Position numbers and translations under genes: made by a program. Below are positions 12,360-22,584 of a stretch of 64,000 nucleotides of DNA, piece by piece. The notes under the pieces are model-generated. The model was given only the letters and a program-made list of their open reading frames with translations. It was not told where the DNA came from and did no database searches. Every line of letters starts with the position of its first letter. The stretch's first letter is position 1. Source of the DNA: Lojkania enalia (lineage: Eukaryota; Ascomycota; Dothideomycetes; Pleosporales); assembly GCA_010094045.1 (NCBI GenBank), contig ML986578.1, positions 1-64,000 of the forward strand, written 5' to 3'.

Positions 12360-13379
12360 TCAAGCGTAGTCTTCCACAGCCTCTTCGCACCATTCCCAGA
12401 ATGTTTCCGCTTCTCCGATTACACTATTTTCTTTTCCTGTTGCTAGTTGCTTCCCTTCCGAAGAACCGGGTCTTAATCTCAGCCACTGAGGGGTCCTCTC
12501 GGACCGAAGGACGCAGACACCCGTGGCCTCAGTCGTGACCCGTGTATTCATTGCTTCCCACAACATCCTACAGACACGATCCTCTAGTGGCACTGATCTA
12601 CCACAAGACGAATAACGCAAAAGCCTCGACAGAGCTGCTCGACCACTAGTGTGCGAGAGCCCCGCGCCTTGCATTACGCTGACAATACCAGTGGAATGGG
12701 CATACCTCTTTGCAAACCCATGCGCCAGAAGCAGTACATTCTTTTCTTTTTCCATATGTTGACTCGTATCATGCTTTGCCCCCGGTCTAATCTGTGAACG
12801 TAAAGTCCTACCTCTAGAGCCTTGCGGGTTCCAAAGGCTCCAAATCAGCCTCACACTCCCCTTGTCACATCTCCTTGCCGTCCTCGCGAAAACCGGGAGA
12901 AGCAACTTCATCAGCAGGAATAGTCCAATTTCCTCACTCTCCCCCCCATGTCCTTCCATTCCATCCCCTGCCCTCATATTTCCGAGCACATGCACTACAC
13001 CATGCACCCCGCTCTCCCTCTCCAGGAACCACTCCACAGCCCCCTTTACGCTCTCCAGATTCTCCAAATCACACTCAACAGCCCTCAACTTGCCTACACG
13101 CAGGATCGGGGGCTCTGAATCCCCAGCCCGCATCGGCGGCGTGCTGTTCAAGACGTCTTGGCGGATGCTTGATATTGCGGTCAAGGCGGCTGCTTTTGGG
13201 TGCGAAAAGATGTAGAGAGTGGCGCCGGCACGGTAAAGGGATTTGGTCATGTAGTAGCCCGGACCCGTGGCGCCGTTAGTGATAATGAAGGTGCGACCAT
13301 TTTGAGGAGTGACGCGTGTAGGGTGTGAAGATGCATGGCTGGCAAAATGGTTAACAAGACCTTGGAGAGGTTTAGGCAT
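12360..13379 (-). CDS. Short-chain dehydrogenase/reductase-like protein lacking the catalytic Tyr
   Basis: Intron-less frame of 339 residues starting at the ATG at 13379. The N-terminal third has the SDR Rossmann pattern: a beta strand into a glycine loop (FIITNGATGPGYY, residues 31-43), a basic helix, and an acidic CDLENLES segment (103-110) at the position that normally contacts the adenine. In the active-site region one expects YxxxK. Here it reads Q207-H-M-E-K211 followed by K-N, so the lysine is kept but the tyrosine is replaced by Gln. The next helix (NVLLLAHGFAKRYA) matches the family. The glycine loop also lacks the usual GxG ending. This is therefore either a non-catalytic SDR homologue or a diverged enzyme. 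The substrate is unknown. The C-terminal 100 residues are poorly conserved as far as I can tell. Confidence 0.72.
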   Translation of the reverse strand: MPKPLQGLVNHFASHASSHPTRVTPQNGRTFIITNGATGPGYYMTKSLYRAGATLYIFSHPKAAALTAISSIRQDVLNSTPPMRAGDSEPPILRVGKLRAVECDLENLESVKGAVEWFLERESGVHGVVHVLGNMRAGDGMEGHGGESEEIGLFLLMKLLLPVFARTARRCDKGSVRLIWSLWNPQGSRGRTLRSQIRPGAKHDTSQHMEKEKNVLLLAHGFAKRYAHSTGIVSVMQGAGLSHTSGRAALSRLLRYSSCGRSVPLEDRVCRMLWEAMNTRVTTEATGVCVLRSERTPQWLRLRPGSSEGKQLATGKENSVIGEAETFWEWCEEAVEDYA

Positions 13380-14109
13380 TTCTTAACTATGAAAATCGTG
13401 GGAGGCGTGGGGTATGTGTGAAATGTGCAGGTGTGGAATAATGAATAGGTTGCTGAGTGGATACGAGGCATTCGTAACCATTCTAAATTAAGGGCCGTAT
13501 GGCTGTGCCATTAAGATGCGGTCTTGTACTACGCTCGTAGCTGAGATAGGATTCGAAATTGTATCCGTAAAAGTTAGAGCATTCTAAGGTAGACATAGCT
13601 TATGTTAGAATATAGAGTCGGCCTGGCTTTTCGTTGGACTGAATCTTAGAGTATCGTCGCATTGCCAAAATGCTGGGACTCAAAATAGGTTCCGGGAAGA
13701 ATTGTCCGAGACGCTGATAAGGAAAGCCAAGTAGTAAAGGATGCCGCACGGACGCCGGAGGAATTCTGACGACATGGGTGGGTGTTGGAGCCCGAATACG
13801 ATCAGAAGAGACAGCTTCGCAGTTTTCGTCCGTCATTCAGAAGGCAGTTCCGGTGGGTTTGTGTCAAGATTATAATCAGCGTAAAGTGAAAAGTTTGAGA
13901 CTGGAGGCATGGTATTCATTTGGATGGCACGGGTTCGACGCCATTTAGGCACATCAAGTATTCCGCAAGGCGACTGTTTTGATATCGCCAATTTCATATG
14001 CTATGATAAGTGCAGACCACAGAGAAGAAATGTAAGCCCCGCCAAAACCACGCTATTGACCCATTCTATTCCCATTTTGCCAGCTTTCCACAATACAGCT
14101 TCTCTCCAT
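13380..14109. other. Intergenic, no gene seen
   Basis: Upstream DNA of the SDR-like gene and 3' flank of rpl21. The frames at 13600-13836 and 13909-14277 are not supported. The second is partly antisense to rpl21 exon 3. Confidence 0.55.
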
Positions 14110-14705
14110 TTAAATGGTCGTCTCATATGGGATGGGTGCAATGCTCTCCGGTACGTTGTCCTTCATGCTGACCGTCCTTGCTTCCCGCGGTGCAGCGGGT
14201 TCACGCTTCAAGTGCTGGTGTACGCCCTCGGCCTTAGCCTTCTTTCTCTTCTCGGCGTTCAGCTTAACGCGCTTTAGGAAGTCTTCTCGGGAACGGGAGT
14301 GTCGGACGTGTTCAATGCGGACGTTGATGCGCTTCTCGATGTATCGGTTGCCGACCTGCTTGTAGAGAATGACGCCGACGGCGGACTTGGTCACGTTGTA
14401 GACGACACCAGTCTTGCCGTGGTAGACTTTGTAGGGCATACCCTTCTGAACAGCACCTGCTCCATTGTAAGCCCTCTGGCGCCAGTTTGCCCAGATTCCT
14501 CTCCAAGTATTTGCGTACCATTGGCAACAACATCCACGATGTCTCCGACTTTGTATTGCTGGAGGTAGGTCGAGAGCTTGATCTATAGAAAAGTTCGTAT
14601 CAATGCCGTATGTCGCGATCAATCGAGACTTACGTAGCCGCGGTTCTTGAAGCCCCTAGAGAACGCATAGCGCGTACCAGCGCGTAGACCGGCGGAGTGA
14701 CCCAT
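14110..14705 (-). CDS. rpl21: 60S ribosomal protein L21 (eL21)
   Basis: Three exons on the minus strand: 14634-14705, 14519-14582 and 14110-14456. The introns are 14583-14633 and 14458-14518 extended to 14457, both GT-AG. Intron 2 carries a CTTAC-type branch site and splits the Gly codon of the [14 protein letters not shown] junction. The product has 160 residues and begins [19 protein letters not shown]. It contains the hallmark eL21 segments [20 protein letters not shown] and [17 protein letters not shown], followed by the lysine-rich [18 protein letters not shown]. Length and sequence match eukaryotic L21. It is a structural component of the large cytosolic ribosomal subunit. It is transcribed divergently from rps9, with only 193 bp between start codons, so the two ribosomal genes probably share a promoter. 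Confidence 0.97.
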
Positions 14706-14898
14706 GGCGAACTGTTGTCGGGAGCTGTGAGGTTAGTGGTGTTGATGGCGATAAGACAGTCGTCGCCAATTGCGTGTTCTCGAAAGTGCGCGGATTAGCG
14801 TTGTTCCGCCCGCTAAGCGAAGTCTTGGCGCACCTCCAATTTGAACTGCAAAAACTATCGCGAACTTCAACCTTTCCCCTCATCGACAACCTCCCACC
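14706..14898. promoter_or_regulatory. Shared divergent promoter of rpl21 and rps9
   Basis: Only 193 bp separate the start codons of two ribosomal protein genes facing away from each other. Two CCAAT sequences lie inside (14766-14770 and 14836-14840, plus-strand reading), and pyrimidine-rich tracts precede the rps9 start. Co-expression from one bidirectional promoter is an inference from the geometry. The transcription start sites are not visible in sequence. Confidence 0.65.
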
Positions 14899-15674
14899 AT
14901 GGCGCCCCGCAGCTACTCGAAGACGTACAACGTCCCCCGTCGTCCCTTCGAGTCCGCTCGTCTGTATGTATATACTGTCCTCTGAGGCCACTGAGCGCGA
15001 GCGTGCTCCGCTTACGTCTGGGACACTCGGTTAATGTTGGATTAGGGACACTGAACTGAAGCTCGTCGGCGAGTATGGTCTCCGCAACAAGCGCGAGGTC
15101 TGGCGAGTCCAATTGACTCTGTCCAAGATTCGTCGTGCTGCCCGGTACGCTCATCGCAATCTTCTAGGCCGCAATTCCAGTCTCGCTAACTTGATATCAG
15201 TTCCCTTCTCACTCTCGAGGAGAAGGACCCCAAGCGCCTATTCGAGGGTAACGCCCTCATTCGCCGTCTTGTTCGTGTCGGTGTGCTCGATGAATCACGC
15301 ATGAAGCTCGATTACGTGTTGGCCCTTAAGATTGAGGATTTCTTGGAGCGCCGTCTCCAGACCTGTGTATACAAGCTTGGTCTCGCCAAGTCTATCCACC
15401 ACGCCCGTGTCCTCATTCGCCAGAGGCACATCCGGTACGGAACTCTGATCTTCCTCTTATAAGACAAAGAATTTACTGACTTGGTTTGAATAGTGTAGGC
15501 AAGCAGATCGTCAACGTACCCTCTTTCATGGTCCGCCTCGACTCCCAGAAGCACATTGACTTTGCCTTGACCTCTCCATTCGGCGGTGGCCGCCCTGGTC
15601 GTGTAAGGAGGAAGAAGGCCAAGGCTGCCGAGAAGGGCGGCGATGACGACGCCGGAGATGAGGACGAGGAGTAG
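14899..15674 (+). CDS. rps9: 40S ribosomal protein S9 (uS4)
   Basis: Four exons: 14899-14963, 15046-15144, 15201-15434 and 15494-15674, all joined at GT-AG sites. Two of the three introns split Arg codons. The 192-residue product starts [20 protein letters not shown]. It carries the S4 RNA-binding core ([59 protein letters not shown]) and ends in a basic-then-acidic tail ([23 protein letters not shown]). Length and motifs are standard for eukaryotic uS4, an early-binding small-subunit protein important for decoding fidelity. A strong Kozak-like CACCATGG surrounds the start. Confidence 0.97.
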
Positions 15675-16117
15675 GTCCAGCGCTCAGGGGCTTGACATGG
15701 CGGATCACCGGCGTTGGTCATGACGGGATGAATCTTTTCAGCAGTGACTCTGCCTTGGACTGCGGCATATCCGGTGTGGGTCTCAGTTGGTTGGTAGTCT
15801 GCATAATTATGCATAGTCTCGAGCCATAAAAATTCAATTACAATAGCATCATGTCATACCATTTACTAGATAGTGTGTGTCGATTCTGTGCCCCCAGTGT
15901 ACCCTTCATGTTCCGTGATCAGTATTAGAATGGGGAGTTCTGATTCAGGGAAGCTTCTCATGTCGATTCTAATCATTTGATCTTTGTGTTATTCCTCACT
16001 CAACTGATGACTCTATATATATCCTATTTGACCTGAGCTCCTCGCAATGCCGCCAGATACGCCGTGTACTATATCGCTATGCTATTAAACACACTCCACT
16101 TACAACCTAACACTGAA
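15675..16117. other. Intergenic between convergent genes
   Basis: The 3' flanks of rps9 (plus strand) and the aldolase gene (minus strand). AT-rich, with no coding frame. Confidence 0.6.
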
Positions 16118-17523
16118 CTAATATCCTCCGACGCTATCATCCGTATATAACCTCGTGGCCGCGGGTCTCGCCTGTTCGCCATCCTGCTTCGCCCTCCTAC
16201 TCTCTTGCATAATCCACAGTCCACTACTCGTCCCCAATCTCGTTGCTCCAGCTTCCAACATCGTGATCGCATCCTCCAAGCTCCGAATACCACCACTAGC
16301 CTTGACCTGCATTTTGCTGCCCCTCACAGGACTCCCGCCATTGCTCTTTGTCTTCGTAGAGAGATGTTCTGCGGCCGCAACCATAAGTTGCACATCCGGA
16401 AGCTTTGCGCCGGGTCCATTGAACCCGGTGGAAGTCTTTATGAAGTCGAAGTTTGCGGCCGCGGCGAGGTGGGCGGCGGCTACGATCTGCTGGGCATCTA
16501 GTTGGGAGGTTTCGAGGATGAGTTTTAGGACGGTGGGGGATGGGCAGAGGGAGCGGATGCTGGCGAGTTCGCGGTATATGGTCGAATAGTCTGGTATTGG
16601 GTCCCCTGCTGTTTGCGATATCGGTGAGCGGGGTATGGGGGACGGTTCGGGCTTCGAGTAGGGTCCCTCCGCAGGAGTTAAAGCGCCGGTTCGGGGTTTG
16701 CTGTTGGCGAGGGTGTTTGATGCTGTCAGAGATTCGATGGTCGACTCGCTAAGCTGAGGTCTGTGGGATTTGTCCCCCCCTGTTGCGTTGTTCTTTGCAG
16801 TGAGTATACTGTGGTTCAGGACGACATCGAGTTCGCTGGCGCCCGCTGCAACAGCTGCTCGCGCTTCCCGGAGCTTATTATACGTATCTTGCGTGCCTTC
16901 GTGGAATCCGACAACACAGGCTACAACGACCGGAGAACCCTTAAGATTCGATACGCAGCGGGAGACATAGTTGAGGCGGACGCATACGCTCTAAAATCGG
17001 TCAGCATGAAGAATCACGACCCTGACTGAAGCGCTGGATAGATTCAATTTGAAGCAAAAGAGAGCCATGTTAAAGCAAAAATCGAAATCGAACAAGTAGT
17101 TCGTTTTCAATCTCGCAAACCTCTCCACAAAATCAAAGTTTAAAAAAAAAAAAAAAAATTTTAGACACGCACCTTAAACCCTTCCGTTCTGGCCTCCGAG
17201 CAAAGCGCGTCGATTTGACCCGCAGTTGCATCCAACTTCAAAACGGTATGATCAATCGTCTCCGCAAACTCCCTACTTCCTACCTTCGGACATTCAAACT
17301 TCCTCACTAAACCCTCCTCCACCCCGCTACTCTTCCCCAAAACCTTCCTTTGCGTTTCCCGAATCTGCGCCGCCCACTCCTCATTCGTGTACCGATCTGT
17401 CATGACCTCAATTTCTCCAAGGTCTTTATCTAGTTCCGGGTGGGAGGAGAGAAAATCTCGAACAAGAATCTCCGATTCGGTATGGGTTGGGGTTTCCAGG
17501 GGCGGTGGGGCTGGAGCAGACAT
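16118..17523 (-). CDS. Deoxyribose-phosphate aldolase
   Basis: Two minus-strand exons, 17173-17523 and 16118-16990, around an intron (16991-17172, GTGCGT...TTAG) that contains a run of 16 A (17143-17158 on the plus strand). The product has 407 residues. The DERA catalytic residues are all present: Asp172 in SELDVVLNH, the Schiff-base Lys302 in IKTSTGF, and the proton-relay Lys347 in VKASGGIRS. The enzyme cleaves 2-deoxyribose 5-phosphate to acetaldehyde and glyceraldehyde 3-phosphate in deoxynucleoside breakdown, in the cytosol. It is far longer than the roughly 250-residue bacterial enzyme. There is a 90-residue N-terminal extension, and about 70 Pro/Ser/Thr-rich residues are inserted between the LDVVLNH strand and the next helix (about 179-250). 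A run of seven G on the coding strand (near 16783) lies in this insertion; the frame is intact with seven. Confidence 0.92.
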
Positions 17524-18355
17524 TTTGTATTGATAGCTTCGGGAGTGGACCAGGACGGAGGTTTGTGGGAAGCTGGGATGACGTCTGTGGGCGGCAACCG
17601 GTTCAATGAGTCGTGCGCAAGGCGGAACAGTTTCAGTAGCGCAGCGATACTATATATTAGCTCTAGGTTGAATACACGCTTCTGTTTTACGTTGTTGATT
17701 TATGATTTACATAACGGAGGTCGGCGAAGACCCTTATTGTCACGCGGATCATTCATTCTATGTGGTTATCGGACCGTAGAAATCAACTAATTACGGTTAG
17801 GGAGCACGCGGCCAAGCCCCGCAGGAGATGCGGCCTTCTGCACCAGGTAAAGTGAAATAGATGTGTCGCAAACTTCGGTCTCTCGACCTTGACTTTCCAT
17901 GCTGTAGCGGCGAGGCTCTGATGGACTTTTTACAAGCTTAGTGTTTCCCTAGTATTTCGCAAAACTATACTTGGGGAGCGAGTGTAAGAAATTGATCTGT
18001 TCGATTTTACAAAGGACCGCTTGCAGGCGGAGGTATCCTCGAAGCAAACCGGTCCTCGCTACGGAACAACAAATCCCGAGCTCTGAGATGCTATCTCGCC
18101 TCCCACATGCATATACATGAAAGCTGGAGGAAAACATGCTAAACATAAGGAAAATGAATTCAAGGAGAAAGGGCTGTTGTGATCAACGCTAGATATCCGG
18201 AACTCCCGTTTTCATTTTTGGCTTGACTCGAGTCGAAAGATCCCTCTTCTATCCTGCAGTCGAGTCGATCGGCACCAATGAGATCTACAACCCCATCCCA
18301 TTACATATCGCCATCATAAACTATCATTTCTCCAAGTTGTTCCCCGTAGTGTCGT
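17524..18355. other. Intergenic, no gene seen
   Basis: Upstream of the aldolase gene and downstream of rps27. No frame with protein character is present. A start-proximal promoter for the aldolase is expected next to 17524, but I recognise no specific element. Confidence 0.55.
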
Positions 18356-18883
18356 TTACTTCCTTCGGAAAGAGCAGCCCTCGGTCAACCGCGCCTTACC
18401 ACCAGTGGGCTGGCACCTAGATGACGCCGTTAGTATGTCCTGCCGTCCAGCTATTATGCATTGTCCACTTACAGGACCTGGGAGCAGCCCTGGCAGACAA
18501 CGACGGTGTTCGCATGTGAGAAGACGGTGGTAATTGTGAAGCACCCGGGGCACTTTACGTCCATGAAGAAAGAGCGGGGTCCAGGGACTAGAGTCTTGAG
18601 CTTATGCTTGCGGGCCTCACTGCAATCGTGGTTAGCTGACGGACGAGGAGGTGGAATCAAGTCGAAAGAACGTACGCGGCTGGGGTGGGGTTGAGGAGGT
18701 CAACTGCGAGAACCTAGCGAATAGTGTTAGACGAAATTCAAGGTGAAGTGAGATCCAGCGATAGTGTTCTGCAGTAGCATAGCAGTATCGGGAGATTTTG
18801 TGGCGAATGTTGTAGGTATCGTGTGCTTGTCCATGCTTCTTTTTTGGGCTGCTTTCGCGAGGGAATTGATGGAGACTTACCAT
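18356..18883 (-). CDS. rps27: 40S ribosomal protein S27 (eS27)
   Basis: Four minus-strand exons: 18881-18883, 18676-18713, 18473-18619 and 18356-18416. Exon 1 contributes only the initiator ATG, immediately followed by a GTAAGT donor. The product has 82 residues: [20 protein letters not shown], then the C4 zinc ribbon (VKCPGC at one end, VVCQGC at the other) and the C-terminus [18 protein letters not shown], all diagnostic of eS27. Length matches the family (82-84). It is a zinc-binding component of the small ribosomal subunit, peripheral and late-assembling. The isolated start codon means that ORF-based prediction will miss or mis-start this gene. Confidence 0.96.
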
Positions 18884-19795
18884 CTTGACGGTTTAGATAG
18901 AACGCTTGATGTTTTTTATTTGGCTGCAAGCTGATGTCGACGGACGTAGCGGCGGATAGCGAAGACGGTGAGCTCGAGTTTAGAGAGATGAGGAGGAGTC
19001 TTTCAATCTTAGTTGTGTGGCCTACGGTCTTGGCATTTTCGGCTAATTAGTCGCTTCCAGCATGCCCTGCAACCGAGACTAACTACACAGACCAGACCAT
19101 TCACCTCCACATGCTTGCTGTCACTGGAATCTTCGCGCAAATTCGAGCCTTGCGGCAGGCAAGTTCAAGAGTAATTTAGATGCAGGAATGCAAGGTTTCA
19201 GCGTCAATTTTATAGAGCAACAACCTTGAAGACATTTCTCAATAGTCACACCTATGAGATATCTTCTCCCTCTCAAGTCCCGTCTCTTGAGCAGATCTAT
19301 AGTCTATTAACTGCCATTTAGCTGTACAGCTCATGGGCAATTTAGTCTCATCATGATATATTTGTCGTTCCTTAGCAATTGGGTCGCCATCACTTCAGTC
19401 CAGTAAATTCTAAATATGGCAGCTCAACGCCATTGCACATCTATTGACCATCCAAGAACTATCCCTACCCTCCACTTCGAAACGCTGAATCGTCTTAAGA
19501 ATCATTCACATTGGTGATTATGACCAAGTCTTATGCACAAAAAAAGGTCCTGTTCAAGACCAGCGGTTTGGTGTCCCAAATGACCACAGAAGTGAATGAA
19601 GGAAACCATGTATCCGTTGTACCCAAACCCCTTTTCAAGAAGATACCAACGATGCACATCCGCTGTGTCGCAAAAATAAAATTATTGACAGTACAGGGTA
19701 AGAGATATAAAGAAGTTAGGAGGGTAATCATATAGAACGGAAGAAGAGCAAGAGAGGTAGTGAGGATCTTGATGTAGTCGGAGGAATAGGAACAA
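18884..19795. other. Intergenic, no gene seen
   Basis: The rps27 upstream region and the 3' flank of rho3, which lies on the same strand. Open frames at 19511-19735 and 19531-19851 are A/T-rich and antisense to each other, and I reject both. Confidence 0.55.
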
Positions 19796-20803
19796 TTACA
19801 TGACCGTACAGCTATTTTCTTTGTCTTTGGAGGTTTTGACGGAAAGAGCAACGCGGGCGGCTTCAGTGAAGGCCTCGTTGACGCCTCGGTTCTTCATGGC
19901 GGAGCATTCTATCAAGTATTTAGCTTTTAATTCACAACAAGAGCATATTGGACTATACCCAAGTATCGAAGAGCCTTAATCCTTTCGGCGACCTTCAGAC
20001 CCTCGTCGTAATTGATCATAGGCTTTTCAGGCTGCGTGTCATCGTCCTCACCGTCATCACGCTTTCGCAAGTCGCACTTCAATGCGACCAGAACCAGCTT
20101 CACATTGGGGCAATTCTCAGCGATTTCGCCGACCCACTTCGTTTCCACGTTTTCGAGGGAATCCGGCGAATCAACCTACAATACCAGTTCAGCCACGATA
20201 AGAGACGGATAGTTCCAGCCACGCACACTAAAACAAAGCATTATAGCATGTGTATCATCGTAGGACAGCGATCGTAGGCGATCAAATTCCTCTTGTCCGG
20301 CGGTGTCCCAGAGACTGAGTTCCACGTGTGTGTTGTCGATATAGATATCTGCGGAGCGTTAAGAGCGCGTGCTCCATACGGGGATTCATGGGGATTGACG
20401 AACCATGCACATAGTTCTCTAAACTTTCACATTAGCTTTATTTCTAAAGTATATATATTGCGACAAGACAGTACTCACCAAAGACTGTGGGTTCACTACG
20501 CGCGTAAACCTGTTACTACAATGCGCCTATGAAGGATCAGAAGGACCACTTACTATACTGTAGGAAAGTAACTGTTAAAAAGTCAATGAGTGATTCCTAG
20601 CCTGTGGACTCGGTATGCACATACCCTCGGGTGAAGACGTTTAGCAATGATGTTTTGCCGCATGCGCCGTCGCCACTGTAGGATGGCCGTCAGCTAGACT
20701 TGTCGCAAAGCTCTGCCGCGGACACGCAGCACTATAACGACTCGCATACGTACAGAAGTACTAGCTTCCGCTGCACGGACTTTGTTCCACCACAGAGCGG
20801 CAT
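19796..20803 (-). CDS. rho3: Rho3-type small GTPase
   Basis: Eight minus-strand exons: 20754-20803, 20625-20675, 20554-20571, 20479-20495, 20404-20418, 20227-20348, 19959-20175 and 19796-19908, all GT-AG. The 200-residue product starts [20 protein letters not shown]. It contains the P-loop GDGACGKT (18-25), switch I/effector YFPTVYEPTVFENY, G3 DTAGQE, G4 LKCD, and a C-terminal CAAX box CTVM for prenylation. The effector and [20 protein letters not shown] segments and the insert after CDLRKR match fungal Rho3 better than Rho1 or Cdc42. Rho3 controls polarised growth and exocytosis through formins and the exocyst at the plasma membrane. Exons 3-5 are only 18, 17 and 15 nt and together encode the effector loop. 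Confidence 0.93.
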
Positions 20804-22584
20804 CGCGGGGGGAGCGAGGGAGAAGTCTCCAGTGATCGATTCGTATCGGCTCGAAGTCGACAAGCGCAAGCGCGGGCGCGAGAGGGTGTTACTAGACGGA
20901 AGCCGGTTGGCAGAAGGGAGGGTAACGAGTGAGGAGGAGAGGGTCGAGAGTCGTACAGGGAGAGAAGTGACCAGAGAAAGGTTAAGGATGGAGTGAAGCC
21001 GGAATGGCGCTTCCAGTGCCGGGCTGGAGTGGTGGAGTCTCCAGCGCTGGTTGAGGAACAGCGCGAAGGTTAGACCAAAATTGGGGCATATGCTCGCCTC
21101 TCCACCATACTTTCCCGGAACGTGGCTTGGTTAGGACCGGCAGGACGCCAAGCACCGAGATATTGCTTACACCGTGTACGTGGGCGAGCAATAAGTCTTC
21201 CAAATCCGAACAGCCCATGCGCTGTCGCTGCGCCCAGGACACGTATCTAAAACGCGTACTAGAGACCTGTCCCTTGAAGTGGGAGAGTCGGTGAAGACGC
21301 CAGGTTCCGCCGACTAGACTTCAATGAACCTTAGGATCAATTATAGAGACGCTAAATTTTGATCGCTGCCCGCTCACGCTGCTGCTGCGATTCCAAACGA
21401 TGGGATGCGCATAGCGAGCTGTACATAATATCATCAATGAGACAGCATTCTATGCGCACGATTCGGACATGTCCCTGAAAGCGGCTGGTCGGGATAGCAC
21501 TAATCACTATGTCTAGAGACAAACGTCATTACTAATACTAGACAAAAGAAGCAGGAAGTTTTTGAAAAGTAGTTTCATGCGATTGCACTTCTACGAACTG
21601 CAATTTATTATTACTTCCTCAAGTTCCGTCTGCCTGGCTTGAATTTTGTCCACTGGAACTGACTCGGATGCTGCTGAACAGTAAAACAGAAACAGCATCC
21701 CCCTAGTCGAGCCACCATTGATATCCCGGCGCCACGGATGCGTGCAATCGCCTTACAGTTGCGTTTCTCTCGACTTCTTCGGAAGGTCAGGATATTATTG
21801 GCACTGGAATTCAAAGCTGCTGGAGGATAATACCATATTAAATTTCTCTGCTGTCTTCATCCAATCTAACTGCGTGTGCACTGATTCCAAGGTCTTTTCA
21901 TATGTTCTACTCGCTTCTCATTCGACACTTTAGATCTGCGTGCGAGAGCAAAGGAAAATTGACTACAGGTTATAGGAATCTAACGAGAGACGTGGTCCGA
22001 TCCTCTAATGTGTTTCGCCACGCTATATCGTAGACATCGAAGACGAAATACGTAGAGATCAACTCAACAGCCAGCCGGAACCCACTCGGGAAATGCGCTA
22101 CTACAGGGAAATTTCCACAATTCCTAGTTATTTCCACTAGTGCCTTATATAAGATACTACAATTTGCTGCCAATGCATAATTGCTGCCAAGATAGTGCAT
22201 TGTCTAGAAGGGCGCAGGATCTAGTAACTGCTCTCGCTTTATAGAATCCAAAAACCTTCACATGGTAAATATCTAATTCTTGATCCATTCCACCTTTTAG
22301 CGAATATTGACTTGGGAATTTCACGAGTAGACACATGAATCGTGCAGGATTTCATCTAGGTAGTGATAGCGCGGATAACTAAGCGGCCTTGGCGGCGTGG
22401 GCGCGGGGTGTACCACAGTCCATCAGGCACCACTGTCGCCATTACCAGAGCATTTCACCAAGTTCCTAGTCCTCACCACTACTTCGCGGCGGCTACATTA
22501 ACTTCCCCAATTTCTGAAGATTCGGCAAAATCCAAAACATTTTTTGACAAATCCACGTTTGTTGACTTGTGTTGCTCCGCAACT
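20804..22584. other. Divergent intergenic region between rho3 and csn2
   Basis: About 1.8 kb separating the start of rho3 (minus strand) from the start of csn2 (plus strand); both promoters must lie here. Frames such as 20700-20996 and 20982-21242 have no family signature. No repeats or RNA genes are seen. Confidence 0.55.

Noticed and set aside
16763..17029. Apparent frameshift in the aldolase at a C/G homopolymer
   Set aside because: Careful counting gives seven G on the coding strand, and the frame then runs intact through the catalytic lysines.
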